Source: Takakia lepidozioides (taxonomy: Eukaryota; Streptophyta; Takakiopsida; Takakiales; Takakiaceae). From it: 64,000 nucleotides of DNA. A program made the translations under genes and the position numbers. The stretch covers positions 60,774,042-60,838,041 of the forward strand of contig CM060734.1 of NCBI GenBank assembly GCA_030704615.1. Direction: 5' to 3'. Positions 1 through 11,623 of the stretch are shown piece by piece (position 1 is the stretch's first letter; each line of letters opens with the position of its first letter). The notes under the pieces were generated by a model. The model searched no databases. It saw only the letters and a list, made by a program, of their open reading frames with translations, and was not told the origin of the DNA.

Positions 1-188
1 TGTATGGAGCCCACCATGGCTACATTTGTGCTGCCCCCGTGGGTCCACAGGCAGGACCTTTTTGAGACCCCCAGTTTTTGGCAAAAACTGCCTTATTTGG
101 ACTTTTTTTTTCCCTTTGTTTCATTCGCCAATGGGATTTTCAGGTGGCCAAATGGCGAAAAATCGCCAATAAAAAAAACGCTGACCCT
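1..188. other. Left edge, no gene recognised
   Basis: Mixed-composition sequence leading into the tandem repeat block. Short open frames overlap on both strands, none with recognisable domains or codon bias. I see nothing supportable here. Confidence 0.5.
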
Positions 189-657
189 AACCCGCCGGGT
201 ACCCAGGGTGAAAATCCGGATCTGCACAACACTGTCGTCGATGATCATCCTGAAATCATGATCATGAAGAAATTGAGTGTGTTGACGCACTCAGTTCTCC
301 GCGGGGGGTGGGAACAAAAATAAAACAAGAAAAAAAAGTTTCCCCCCCCCCCCCCCCCCCGTCCTTCTCCAACCCGCCGGGTACCTGGGTGAAAATCCGG
401 ACCCGGACAACACTGTTGTCGATGTCATCGATGATCATCCTGAAATCATGATCATGAAGAAATTGAGCAGTTCTCCGTGGGGAGAGGACCCAAAAAAAAC
501 AAGAAAAAAAAGTTGGTTTTTTTTTTTTTTTTTTTTTTTTTGCTTCCCCCAACCCGCCGGGTACCCAAGGTGAAAATCCGGACCCGCACAACACCGTCGA
601 TCATGAAGAAATTGAGTGCGTTGACGCACTCAGTTGTCCGCCGAGGGAGGGGGACGG

Positions 658-665
<8 letters not shown>
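189..665. repeat. 181-bp tandem repeat, about 3 copies
   Basis: Units begin at 189, 371 and 551, each with the same start (aacccgccgggtacc), giving periods of 182 and 180 bp. Each unit holds a GTGAAAATCCGGA segment, a GATCATGAAGAAATTGAG segment and a short hairpin (GAGTGCG-ttga-CGCACTC in the third unit). The units are separated by long homopolymers: about 18 C near 343-360 and about 25 T near 517-541. The third unit is truncated and runs into a TA microsatellite. No coding content. The homopolymers are prone to assembly or read error, so their exact lengths are unsure. Confidence 0.85.
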
Positions 666-688
<23 letters not shown>

Positions 689-690
689 CT
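658..690. repeat. (TA)n microsatellite
   Basis: About 15 alternating TA units lie exactly between the direct repeats to the left and their inverted copy to the right. It would form the loop of a foldback structure. Confidence 0.85.
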
Positions 691-699
691 ATTATATTA

Positions 700-800
700 T
701 ATTTCCCGCCCCCTCCCTTCCGCGGAGGACTGTGTGCGTCAACGCACTCAATTTCTTCATGATCATGATTTCACGATAATCATCGACGACATCTATCCAA
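700..800 (-). repeat. Inverted copy of the 181-bp repeat unit
   Basis: The stretch from CCTCCCTTCCGCGGAGGAC through ATCATCGACGAC is the reverse complement of the CGTCGATGATCATC...GCACTCAGTTCTCCGCGG part of the units at 235-305, 420-480 and 590-650. Together with the array it makes a foldback with a TA-rich loop, as in some MITE or foldback elements. No terminal target duplication was recognised. Confidence 0.75.
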
Positions 801-1821
801 ATGCCGGGAATAAATAAATAATCTTATTTTTATTTATTTATTTTTTGAATTCTCATGTGCCTGACGGCCCCTTAATTCCCAGCCCTGTTTCCCTCCATGA
901 ACATGGCACTTCGCTAAGGGTTAGGGTTAAGGTTTGCCGTGTTTCCGCAGTAATGGGTGTTCATCCGTGGAAATACGCCCTGCATCTTCCCCCATTCTCA
1001 TGCCACGTGGACTGGACTTACGTCAGGCTCTTGGGCTCACAGGCTCCTGGGCTCGCGTGGCTAGGCTCACACTCTAGCATACCCCGCAGATCATGGAGGA
1101 AGGACCTTCTGCCACAGCTTAAGCAACAAACTTATTTAGAGGTCATTAGAGAATGATTCCATGTTCACTGACTTACACGTAGACCGTACTTCTGACGGGT
1201 GGGAGAGGAGACTGGAGTTGATCCAGAGTTATAGAAGTTTAAGTCATCAAGCTCCAATTGTCGCACAAGAAGCAACAACATTGTTCGGGTGATCAAAGGT
1301 CGGTGAATGGAATTCAGGTGTTACTATTCTTATATGCAAGAGAGTTCCAATTTGGGGACGAGAGTTCTATACAAGAATTTTGGCTTACGGAAATTTCATC
1401 CAGCTGTAGGCAAAACCATCTGACACATACTTCAACTTGAGGATGTAGGCCATGACTCACGGCTTCTACATACTGTTTTAAGAAATGCATGCATCAGAGT
1501 AAACATGGTGCAATGATATTTACACTACTGAGAATGTGCCCTCAGGTAAGTTTTCTCCTCTCGATCTCCTCCTCCTCGAGATATGAATCTCCCTTATAAA
1601 TTAGTTTAAAGTTAGAACAAACGCTTCCAACTTTTGTCAAGCTCCACTGGTTACGTTGTGAAGAGCTCAACATCGGCAAGAAACCCTCGTTGCACACAAG
1701 GGTAGGCCCATCATTTGATGGACCCATCCCTCCATTGCGACTCGTGAGATCTACTTTGATCCATAACTTATTTTAAAATTCAGAACATTATGCATTTTTA
1801 TTTTTTTTATTTTATTTGAAA
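801..1821. other. Intergenic, no gene recognised
   Basis: No ORF here shows a family signature. A short telomere-like stretch (aagggttagggttaagg) occurs near 915-931 but is far too short to be an array. Otherwise I see nothing. Confidence 0.5.
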
Positions 1822-2335
1822 GGAACACCTGACAACACCTGGGAGCGACAACTCGCAAATCAGGCAGCACTTGTTATGTCAGCAGAGTCTTTAGGACTAG
1901 TAAGTTCTCATCCATGGTAATGGTTTTCATCAATTTAGTTGTCGTACAGCCAAGAAGGTGTTACTTGGGAACGGTAAAACTGGTATGGGCATTCTTGGGT
2001 AGGCTCCTCCTAAAAGAAGCCAACAAAAACATTGTAGTAGCATGATATCATCCCACTGAATTTTATATTTATTCTTTTAAGTGGGGAAATAACTTACCGA
2101 GGACTCGCCAGTGACTTATAGTGAGAGGAGAAAATAACCTCTTTCAAATAAATATAGACCCCTCCCGAAGGGGGCGTAAATTATGGTGTCTCTTCACTAC
2201 AAGGGCTACTGCCTTCTAGCTGAAAGGTGGTAGACACTGGACACCTTCATGACACACAAGACCGTGGTTTGAACCCACAACCACATCCAACGTGGTATGT
2301 GCCCATTATCACTGGGCTACATGCTGGTTGTCAAC
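1822..2335 (-). mobile_element. tRNA-derived SINE (SINE-1 family), split or decayed
   Basis: On the minus strand a Pol III head is visible: B-box-like GGTTCAAACC (complement near 2269-2278) and an A-box-like TAGCCCAGTG (complement near 2318-2327). The body motif agaggttattttctcc (complement 2121-2136) and the 3' tail (complement of cacctgggagcgacaactcgcaaatcaggc, 1838-1867) are shared with copies at 6850 and 23700. Unrelated sequence (about 1870-2110) separates tail and body, so the copy is split or badly diverged. Confidence 0.55.
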
Positions 2336-5300
2336 CTCTTTCACTAACCTCGCCCTGAGGAAGGAGCACACTGCCCAAGGGAAGGGGGAGGAGACATGAG
2401 ACGTTGTGGGGTTATGTCGGAATAATAGTAACATCCGGAGAGGGGTTCACGACATGCAATCGAAGAAAATACCATCAGCTCCGGGTATTAAGGAATATCT
2501 CTACTAAATCTAGGATAGATTCCTCTCGGAATTTGCATCTGGAGATAATCAAACTAGTATATTATGGAATTTTTATCCGTCATATGTTATTCAAACGCAT
2601 TAGGGAATGGGCAAGCCGCTGGCTGCAGGGTAAGCTGCCAGGCGAGCCGGGCTGCGCACCCATTTCATATCATTTAAGGAGTTTTTGGGGCAGATTATGC
2701 GCCACTGAAGCCAATCAGAGGCTGCAGACCTTAATGTTGTTTTTTTTTTTTGGGTCTCCTTGCAAAGTCAAACTAGCAAGCAGATTATGCGCCCCGCACA
2801 AGTATGCATATTCTGCCTTTTAATTTGCCTCTAGAATGGCATAATTTGCCTAAAAAGTCCTTAATGTCTGGTATTCAAACATAGTGATAACCTTACCATA
2901 TGTGTTCAGTCAAGCAAGAGGGTAGTTGAGTACCTTGTTCACCGTCCTCCCTTCTTTGAACATATACAACTAGATTTTTTATTTTTTTCCGGGGGTGCTT
3001 GAAGCGATGCCCTGGGCGTCGCTAGGGTGTCGGTACCAATGTTGGGAGGGTATTTGGTACGTAGAAGATATCAATACAGGTATCAATGCGGGTATGTGGA
3101 CCCGGACCCACAGAGTACATGGTTGGACAATACCAGGTTCATAACCTGCCCGCGTTAAGTGCTGAGCTGATATTGATGCTGAGATCCGGACCCTCAGATA
3201 AGGCTTTGGTGATATTGATATTGATATTTATGAGGGCTAAAAAAAACTAGATTCCCCCCATATCAATATCAAGTGGCTCGACATGTCACATTAAATGTCA
3301 CATTTTAGTTCTGATTCCCCTCGCTTCAGGGATTTAGCACCCCCTTAAAAACATATTAAACTGGTAAGTGATACTAATACTTAAAACGCTATCAAACATT
3401 GCCCAAACTTACACACTAGAAAAAAATACAAACTACTTAGAGAACTTAGGAATACTAACTAACTTTATAATTCTAGCCACCTAAATAAATACATTAGTAT
3501 TAGTATTAGTTAGTGATTAGATAATATTTGTACATTTGTATAATATTTGTATAAATTTTATATGGACAGGGCGCTCTTAAAGAATGATTGAAGATTTTTT
3601 TTTAAACCCCGGCCCCGGGTTGATAAGAGTAGGTTATCATCCATGTTTGATTGTTATTGATATGTTGTCTAATAATTTTGATAATGGGCTTCATTGTTAA
3701 CCCCCGGGTATGTAAAATCCTAAAAATCTAATATTGGTCTCCGGCAGGTATGTCCACAACCTCCCACCACCAATACCCGGAACCAGCAGGTCTTACAAAA
3801 GGTAATAACCTCCCAACACAGGTCGGTACCTCCCAACCGATGTCCGGAAGGTCGCACCAGGGACCGACCCCCAGTGTGTCGCATATTGTCTGTGACGTTT
3901 TAAAAAAAAAAATTACACAGGACGCCTGAGGCGTCGCTTTGTATGACTTGGCCAAAATTCACGTTTTTGTGGATTTCGGCATTATGTCTGTGACGCCAGA
4001 AACATCGCATGGGGGAGCGACACCCAGGGCGGGGACGTCGCACGGGAGAGGTACTACGGGGGACAGACGTCGCTGAACCCCCTTAAACGTAGTAGTGGAA
4101 TTTTTTTCATTTGCGCGGCATCAAAGATGCGTGCTATTATGGAATGGGATTTTAAAATTGTTGACACACTTTTGGGACGAGTTCTTCGTTATACTTCTGG
4201 CCAATCCAAAAACTGGAAGGTGAATGTTACTCGCTACAGTGTTTAGAATCTCAGGGAAGCTTGGATTGCCCAGTGTTGGATGTCATTGAAACTTTCGAGA
4301 AACTTATAAAGCACGAACCTATTTGGGTTTTTGGTGATAAAGGATTTCATTCTATCTTCCTCACGCCGTTGGCAAAGTGGACAAGAATTGATCGCGTTTG
4401 GTTTTCAAGGGACTTATATGTCGAAATAGTCTGAGTGGGATTATAAAGAAGATGACTACTGGTATTTCCGGGCTGGAGAACAAAATTATTATTAACGTCT
4501 GGGAGGAGCACAAGAATTACTCGCATGCAAGAAGGTTTCGTACCTTCTCGCACTGGAATGGCCATCACCGGACACAGAGATGAAGAAAGTTACAAAAAGT
4601 ATTATTAATCTAGAGTGGACAAGATGCTTTATGATAGAGCTGTTCACAGAATCATTAGTGGTGAAAAGCATTGTGGAAAACCTCTTACATTTGTGGAGGC
4701 TGTGGAAGATGAGATGCAGAGGTATCATTCGATTCAAGAAGGTGCTGGTCCATCAAATAAACCATCCCGGGAGATTCTTGCAGATATTCTAGGTAATGCG
4801 ATAATTGTTCCTTCTACAGACAATAACAATTCGATTGTTACAGTATCTCAGAAGAGGAACGAAGAGACTTCTTCGACATGCCTGACAAATTATTCGTTCA
4901 AGCTGAGCGAGAGCTTGTTAGGCAGAATGCTCGCATATTATGCCAATTTCCAACGTCATCATCGCGTACACATGCGTGGCACAATTCAGCAATGTGCAAA
5001 ACTGCAACATTATCACGTTGAATGTGACTTCTCATCCTATTGAAGCTGCTAATCTGATGTGAGTGGTATTTGCGAATAAGGGAGTTGTAGATCCTCAGTA
5101 GTAGACAAAGTTTCGCAGAATTCTTGTAGTAGACCAAATTGTTGTCTCGTAGTGTCTCACAGTGCAACAAATTGCTGCTTATTTTGTACCAAATTATTGC
5201 TTCATTCTTTGCGGCATTTGCATGTTGTACAAGGAATAATTTTCCATGATCTACTTTGATCAATTTTCAATGAATTGAGTTCAATACGGAAGTTCTTCGT

Positions 5301-5840
5301 GCCTATTCTGGAATTCAATTTTTTTGTAAAGATGCTATAAAGAAACAATTGTGTTTAAAGAAAAGCTCTGGATGTAAAAGATGAATAAACCTAACCATTT
5401 CATCAGCACGTAATGTCCTAGCATGACTAGACGAACAATTACGCTCTATAATGAGCAGATTTCTACAAAGCTCAACCCCAGTTCTTTAGGTACAATGTCA
5501 CTTTCTGTTTTCATTCATGGATGTGGATCATATTTCAGAGGTAGGAAATCTTATTACAATGCAATATTGAAATGCAATATCACTGTAAGAAACGAAAACA
5601 TTGAGCGGATGGATTTTGTTGACGTTTTCATTGAGCAAGCAAGAATTTTCGGTTACCAAGCAAATAATCCCTTTATATCCGTCTTGCACAGAGCTGAAAT
5701 TTAGACTACGGAGCCTACAACAGAAAGTTTTGGGCAGCCCTTTCTCATTACAAAAAAGTGTCTCCCTATGGAGTGACTTCCCCGTTCATGGATGAAAAAT
5801 GATGATTAGACAAAGAATTAGCTCTATTCTTGGGATCTTA
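2336..5840. other. Intergenic, no gene recognised
   Basis: AT-rich sequence with short GATATT-type simple repeats (about 3060-3270) and a GC-richer patch (3720-4070). Several short frames on the plus strand between 4200 and 5050 could be remnants of an old coding element, but they are frame-broken and match no family I recognise. No promoter or RNA gene is supportable. Confidence 0.4.
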
Positions 5841-6041
5841 AACAATGTTTTTCATCTATTACAGTATTACAACCCATTTCCAAATAGATCTTGTTATGAC
5901 ACCATATATATATACATATAAATGAAAAAGGACACCATATAAACAATGTTTTTCATCTATTACAGTATTACAACCCATTTCCAAATAGATCTTGTTATGA
6001 CACCATATATATATACATATAAATGAAAAAGGACACCATAT
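5841..6041. repeat. 101-bp tandem duplication, 2 copies
   Basis: The block beginning AACAATGTTTTTCATCTATT at 5841 recurs at 5942 and is nearly identical over its whole length, including an internal (AT)n and AAATGAAAAAGGACACC. The identity implies a recent duplication. No coding content. Confidence 0.9.
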
Positions 6042-6649
6042 TTGTCTGATCATTCTCCTTTCACTGCTTATGTTTTATTTTAAGAAAAGTAAATTGTTTG
6101 TTAATAGTTTTTCAAGGTAACCCAAGCCATGTCGCCCATGAGCCGATTGAGGGCCCCAAACAAGAGGGGACACAATGTGAAGGTTGGGGGGGGGGGCAGC
6201 AGCAGCTCCTCAACTGAGCTACTGTTGGTTCCTTTCGATACAATTCCAGGGCCTCCATCCCCTGTTTACATAAAAAAGATTGATTTTTTCCGACATAAGA
6301 AAAAAAACAAAATTGAAAGGGGAGCAAAAACTTTATCTGGGATTATTAGGAGGTAGGGGGCAGTTTTCCTTTGTGGCCTCGCTGGTGGTTATATTTTCCA
6401 CCAAACACTTTGTGTTTCATGGACTTTTTATGTCCCCCGCTATAGAGTTTCTGAGGCCACCGCGCCTCTTTAAAAAGAAAAAAAATAGGAGGAAAAAATG
6501 TAAAACCTCCGAGCAACCCATAAGGTACCGAGCTGAAAGCAGCAAGCTCATGAAACCATAATCAAGGGCCGAAGCACCAGATACCATAGACCTGAACAAA
6601 GAAACCTGAACTTCCAACTTAATCATAAAAGCAAAATATTTAATGTGGG
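6042..6649. other. Intergenic, no gene recognised
   Basis: Contains a poly-G run near 6187-6196 and A-rich runs near 6300 and 6475. Nothing recognisable as a gene. Confidence 0.5.
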
Positions 6650-6800
6650 CTGTGCGGAGTGGTCTGGCATGTTTGTTGCTGATCCTGTGCATTGGCCTGT
6701 GACCTGAGGTTCAATCCCTCGTCTGCGGCTGTGTCCCCTGATATGCCTCATGGCTTATCAGGGAAGGGATGAAAGGGATGCAGTTCCCCCTCAAGCGCCT
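6650..6800 (+). mobile_element. tRNA-derived SINE (second family)
   Basis: A box-like GGAGTGGTCTGGC (about 6655-6667) and B box-like GAGGTTCAATCCC (about 6707-6719) lie about 50 bp apart, as in a tRNA-type Pol III promoter. The sequence does not fold into a clean tRNA cloverleaf and continues into a non-tRNA body, so a SINE is the better reading. It sits directly upstream of a second, different SINE. Confidence 0.55.
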
Positions 6801-6849
6801 GTAGCCATTCCTTCCGAAAATTAGAATGGGTCTAAATTGGTTACCAACA

Positions 6850-7060
6850 ATCAGTAGCTCAGTTGGTAAAGTGCACTGAGTGCCATCCGGATGACCCTGG
6901 GGTCAAATCCTGCTACTTGACGGGTGTGGTACACTCTTCTCCCCCTTCCCTGCGCAGGTGTCGCATCGGAAAGCCTTCCAGCGAGGTTACTGAGAGGTTA
7001 TCTCTATCAAGGGGCCTGATTTGTGAGCCGTTGCTCCCAGGTGTTCCCTTTTAAAAAAAT
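6850..7060 (+). mobile_element. tRNA-derived SINE (SINE-1 family)
   Basis: A box TAGCTCAGTTGGTAAAG (6855-6871) and B box GGGGTCAAATCC (6899-6910) mark a tRNA-like head. The body (GAGGTTACTGAGAGGTTATC) and the 3' end (GATTTGTGAGCCGTTGCTCCC followed by an A-rich tail) recur in reverse complement at 23700-23925 and in part at 1822-2335 and 34027-34230. This is the best-preserved copy of the family in the window. Confidence 0.75.
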
Positions 7061-7553
7061 AAAAAAATAAAACAATGAAAAAAATTGGTTGTGTCCCTTT
7101 AAGCAAAGAAAAGAAAACAGGACTTCAGAGACCCACTTGGAGGACAGGATGACCCTACGTCGTGGCAGCTGGGTCTGCGAGAATATACATGAATGAGAAT
7201 GGATGAAGCTTGCTTTATCCATCGACAGGTGTTGCTTTTAATAAGTTCGATCACAGTGTAGAAGAGAGAAAGAAGAATGCTCAGTGTGCCCGTGTCCTCA
7301 ACTACACTTGTTCAACTGAACTGAGATCTGCGAGATGTCCTCAGGCAAGTGCTATTTTTCTTATATACTCAAAGGAACATCTGACCTGCTCCTCAGGAAA
7401 GCTTATATCCGATGCGAGAACAATGCTTTGTGAGCTCTGAGATGGATGAGAGCCTCATTTGAAAACCATTGCCTTCAGTTGGCATGGGGTCTTGACCAGT
7501 CCCAAAACTCAATCACCACTGTAGATACGCGGTTCTTCCCTCGTCCAAATTGG
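7061..7553. other. 3' flank of the WD40 gene
   Basis: This is the downstream side of the minus-strand WD40 gene and probably includes its 3' UTR. No independent gene is supportable. Confidence 0.4.
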
Positions 7554-10500
7554 CTATATCTCAAACGCTCGGGCAGTGGTATCGTCAGAGCCTGAAAGAG
7601 CAAACCTCCCATCCCTGCAAGCACCCACATTCATCACACCATTCGGCTCTTACAAACTCCATGGACTATCTGCAGCATTGAGACATTTCCATTGCTGTAG
7701 ACCAAGCGAGTGAATTACTAACAGCCTGATTTCTTTCTTAAGTGATGTTGAGCTGATACAGAGAAACCCCAGCAGGTGGAGGACCCTGCACAAAGTCTCC
7801 AGGGAGGTTGTGTTGTGGATGCTCGCCCATGTGGCTTCAGCTTTGTGAAGAGGTTTTGAAATAAGTTTGACCTGGTTTGGCCATTTTGGCTTAAAATAGT
7901 GAGTGAAGAGATCGAGGGAGAGAGAGAGACATACTTTGTGATGGCAAGATCTAAAATGCAGTCCTCATGGCCTTGAAAGGTGCGCTCGCAGTTCCCTGTG
8001 CGGCCATCCCATACTCTCACTTTACCGTCCAAGGAGCCAGTGTAGATGAGTTGAGATGTGCTGGACCATAGCAGTTTGACAACTCCATCCTGAAAATGTC
8101 CATGGCATAATTTTACTTGTCAGCTGCCAACAGCTCCACATTGTGACTGGTCTTCATTTCAACCTTGAGGTCAGAAATTCCACCTCCGGCTTTGAGTTCA
8201 CCACTGGGAAAACTAACATCCCCTCTATCCAGCCTTGGCACAAGAAGAAGCTGCCAGCCATGAAGAGAACACACTGGATTCGGTACATGCTAACAGGGCC
8301 AGTCACAAATGCATTCTCTTCCATTCTGACGTTTTCAGAACTCTTGGTTTGTGACCGGTTCAAATGAAGGGTTACCTCATGCTCGCAAGTACTCCGGGAT
8401 GAGAGGGTTTGCAAGTCCCAAATTATGAGCTTTCCATCCATTGCACCTGTGGCTGCCAATGGAAGCCTGCAGAAATTATCACACCTTCCATTAAAAGCTT
8501 TTGGGATAAGAGTGATTTCAGTTCTTCTTACAGGGTCTTAAAAGGAAATGGATATTGTGGGATTAGAGGGAGTGTAGATGCAGAGGGGGTAGGGGGAGAG
8601 AGATGTCTTGTGCACGCAAATTGAACATTCCTGACTCCTAAATGGCTTTCATACCACCAACTGTAACAAAAGCCACTGGTGCGGGGCTCTGGGTATACCC
8701 GGATGAGAATCCCACACACTCCAGTGATTTGGTGTGTTCTGTCAAGGAGCCAGCAACCTGCATGGACAAAACAAAAGCACACAGTATAAAGAGTATCCAA
8801 CAATTACACCTAGCAGCATTGATAGTCAGCATGAAAAGGGACAACACCAATGAACTCACCTTCCCAGTCTGTAAGTTAACAAGGCAGGAATTGGTGTCCG
8901 TTGAGCCAGTGATAGCTAGGCTGGAATCACTGTTGATACTAAGGCAAGTCAGCCCCTCTGTGTGGAATGGGTGCCCTGCAAACCAAATTGCACTGTTTTT
9001 AGCAAAATATTCCAGTCGAGGGTCCTCCATCGTGGGTCTGTCAGAGATGTGTCAAGCTCAAGGAAGAAGACATGCCAAAGAGAAGGAACAACATAGAGAT
9101 TCCCTGTACGTCTTCATGAAACCTAGTAAACATTGAAATCAGAGGTGGCCATAGATACAATGAAAAAGCCACGCTCAATGTAGAGGAGAACTATTGAAGA
9201 GGAAGACAAAGGCCAAGAAAAGCAACAACAAGAGGACAACCCCAAGATACAATTCATGGTACACTAACCTTGGACAACATGAGTACTCTCCCCTGACTTG
9301 GGGTTCCATACCCGGAAGCTCCCATCTTCTCCTCCTGTGCATATGGTTTTGCCTGCATTCCCACACTCTTATACTATCAGATTTGAAGTCCTAATCTGTC
9401 AATCGCTTGGAAGCTGTATTTGAAAGGTGTAAAGCACACCACCATCAGTGAATTTCAACTAGGAAATCCAGGTTGATCTCAGCTTTTGGCGATATACTGC
9501 AAACAAGACCAAAATGCTGGAACTATGCTGGCTGCATCTTGTCTTAAGAAGCTAGCTAAATTCTTTGTTGATAAACCTCAGTTGATAGAAAAGAAACCAC
9601 CTAGTGAAAGACTGATGGAAAACTCATTAAATAAAAGTTCCAATTTTTGGTCTTTGACTGTCACTGCTGTCTAGTAACATTGCAGGCTGATATAAATGTT
9701 TAGGGTGTTCTGCATTTCATGAACATCACATGATAGAAATCTCACCATCAGGAGTGAAATTGCCGCAAGTAACAGGACCCCTATGGCCAGAGAACACCGC
9801 CATGCATGTAGCAGTGTCAGCATTCCAAAGCCAGGCTGTCAAATCCTCTGATCCGGCGAGGACCAAATGACCCCTTGGATGCCACTTCACCCACTGCAAT
9901 TCAAAATTAGTCCCCCAACCCTGTCAGCTTCATGGAGCTTGATCTCAAGCTCATATCGTGCTTGAAGAGAAATGTTCCCCCAAACGTACTCATATATTTG
10001 AACAAAACCACCATAATGTTAGCCAAGTTTGTTTTATTCCTAAGCTTGAAAATGTAATGGTGTGAAACACACTCTTATCAAATACAAGATTGGAGCAAAT
10101 GACTACCTCAATAACATCACTAGGTCCCTCCAACTTGTGTTTCAAGTTGCCGGTTGAGCTCTCCCACACATTCACTACACCATCGAGACCACCTGAAGCT
10201 AACAACTGCCCATCTGTGCTAAAAGCCAATGCTGCAATTGAGTCCTTATGCCCTGTAAAATGTACAGAAACGTAAAACCCGTGATTGCGACAGTAGATAC
10301 AAACATGGGTTGCAAGAAGGAGAGTGAAGGGGACTAAATTCTCCATTCACGAGGGGAGGCCCAATAGCTAGCTGGATCAGCATTTGAAGGTCTCGAACAC
10401 AACTCACTCATTGTCACAGAGAAGGAGAGATGGGTAAAGTGAGCTATTGATGACAGAAAGAAGACATGAGGAAGAGATGAGAGAGAGACGAAAACAAAGT

Positions 10501-11018
10501 TCTCCAAACAACCACAAACAGAAAGATCTAGTGGAGAGAGAAAGGGAAGTGGGTTTGAAGGCGCCTGTAGTCACAATGAGAATGTACCCTCTAACTGACG
10601 ATGGAACTCGCCGTCTCCAATGCGCCAAATGAAAGCGATGTCATCTCCCCCGCCCGTAGCCACTAGGCTTTCATCAGTAGGGCTACAAGCCACAGAATAA
10701 ACGGGACCTGGCCGCACCTCCACACATAAAAAGTAAGCCATCATGTTTATCTAAGCCTGTAGATTTGGATCGGGGTGCTTTGGCTATAGAGATAGATGGG
10801 GGAAAGTTGCTCGTGATGCGGGATGTATGTGTAGCGTAGTGATCCAGAATCAAGTGTGAATGTTTAGCCTACTGTTCATCAATAACCGATGCACATTTCC
10901 CTGTTGCTATAGCTGTACAGTCAACAACACACCCACCTGTGTGGCCTGTGAAGGTGTGCGAAGAATCATCCACCTGGGGCTGTTCTTCTTCTCCTTCTTC
11001 TTCATCCTCATCTTCCAT
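7554..11018 (-). CDS. AAMP-type WD40-repeat protein (10 coding exons)
   Basis: Exons, in transcript order: 11018-10937, 10707-10588, 10252-10107, 9893-9746, 9352-9269, 8975-8860, 8757-8699, 8466-8376, 8089-7935, 7614-7554. All introns are GT-AG, the phases agree and the sum is 1062 nt (353 aa plus TAG). The product starts with an acidic stretch (MEDEDEEEGEEEQ) followed by about seven WD40 blades, with family-specific strings such as ACSPTDESLVATGGGDD, WHPRGHLVLAGSED, GHPFHTEGLTC and LPLAATGAMDGKLIIWD. These match the plant and animal angio-associated migratory cell protein family, a cytosolic/nuclear beta-propeller scaffold also linked to ribosome assembly. Known plant members are near 400 aa, so about 50 N-terminal residues may lie in the duplicated upstream exons. 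The exon 7 donor (gtatac) is weak. It is divergently placed to the GAR synthetase gene. Confidence 0.9.
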
Positions 11019-11623
11019 CTCTTCTGTGCAGATTGCCAGTACCGAATTTCAGAGGCAAGAAGAAACCTTTGTCTATCTATGCAATATAGCCAGGGCCACC
11101 CACTTGTCAAGCATAGCCCCAGCAAGAGAGAAAGTTGTGTACCTGTGAAGGTATGCGCAGAATCCTCCGCCTCTAGATGTTCTTCTTCTTCCATCTCTTC
11201 TGTGCAGATTGCCAGTACATGAATTGAGAGGGAGGAAGTAACCTTTAAATTTTGCATGAAACCAGGTAAAGCCAAGTGCACGGAGAGGAAAGTTTGCAGA
11301 AGAGAGGCCAGAAGTAGACTTCATTGAACGACCATAGCCCAGGGGGCCACAAATTTCGGCATAAAAGATTGGGCACCTGTGAAGGCATGTGAAGATTCAT
11401 CCACCTCTCGCTGTTCTTCTTCTTCCATCTCGTCTGTGCAGATTGCCACTACAGGGTTTGAGAGCCAAGAAGTAAATTTTCTTCATCCTTTGCAAGCTTT
11501 TGCAGTAAACCCAGGTTAGCCCCCCCGTCATAGCAGGGGAGAGGGATAACATAAAATGTGGTGCACCTGTGAAGATATGCGAAGACGCATCCACGCTACG
11601 CTGTTCTTCTTCTTCCATCTCTT
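10937..11623 (-). repeat. Four tandem copies of the acidic first exon of the WD40 gene
   Basis: Exon-like units lie at 11623-11567, 11433-11377, 11199-11143 and 11023-10937 (minus strand). Each has an acceptor-like CTGCACAG, then AAGAG or ACGAG, an ATG, a run of Glu codons, a Ser/Asp-rich piece ending in HTFTG, HAFTG or HIFTG, and a GT donor. Three units are 57 nt and the one nearest the gene body is 87 nt. All are multiples of three with the same phase, so any number could be included without breaking the frame. The surrounding intron sequence is duplicated too, with donor-end spacings of 206, 234 and 190 bp. They may act as alternative first exons or as a lengthened acidic N-terminus; the sequence does not decide this. 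Confidence 0.8.

Noticed and set aside
913-931. Telomeric repeat
   Set aside because: Only two or three degenerate units; no array.
845-1156. A 103-codon plus-strand protein gene
   Set aside because: No domain, low-complexity composition, no supporting splice or context evidence.
4200-5060. A transposase or host gene
   Set aside because: Several short frames in different phases with stops; no motif I can name.
6850-6920. A tRNA gene
   Set aside because: Boxes are present, but the acceptor arms do not pair well and a conserved non-tRNA body and A-rich tail follow; the same unit recurs in reverse at 23.7 kb, so it is a SINE.
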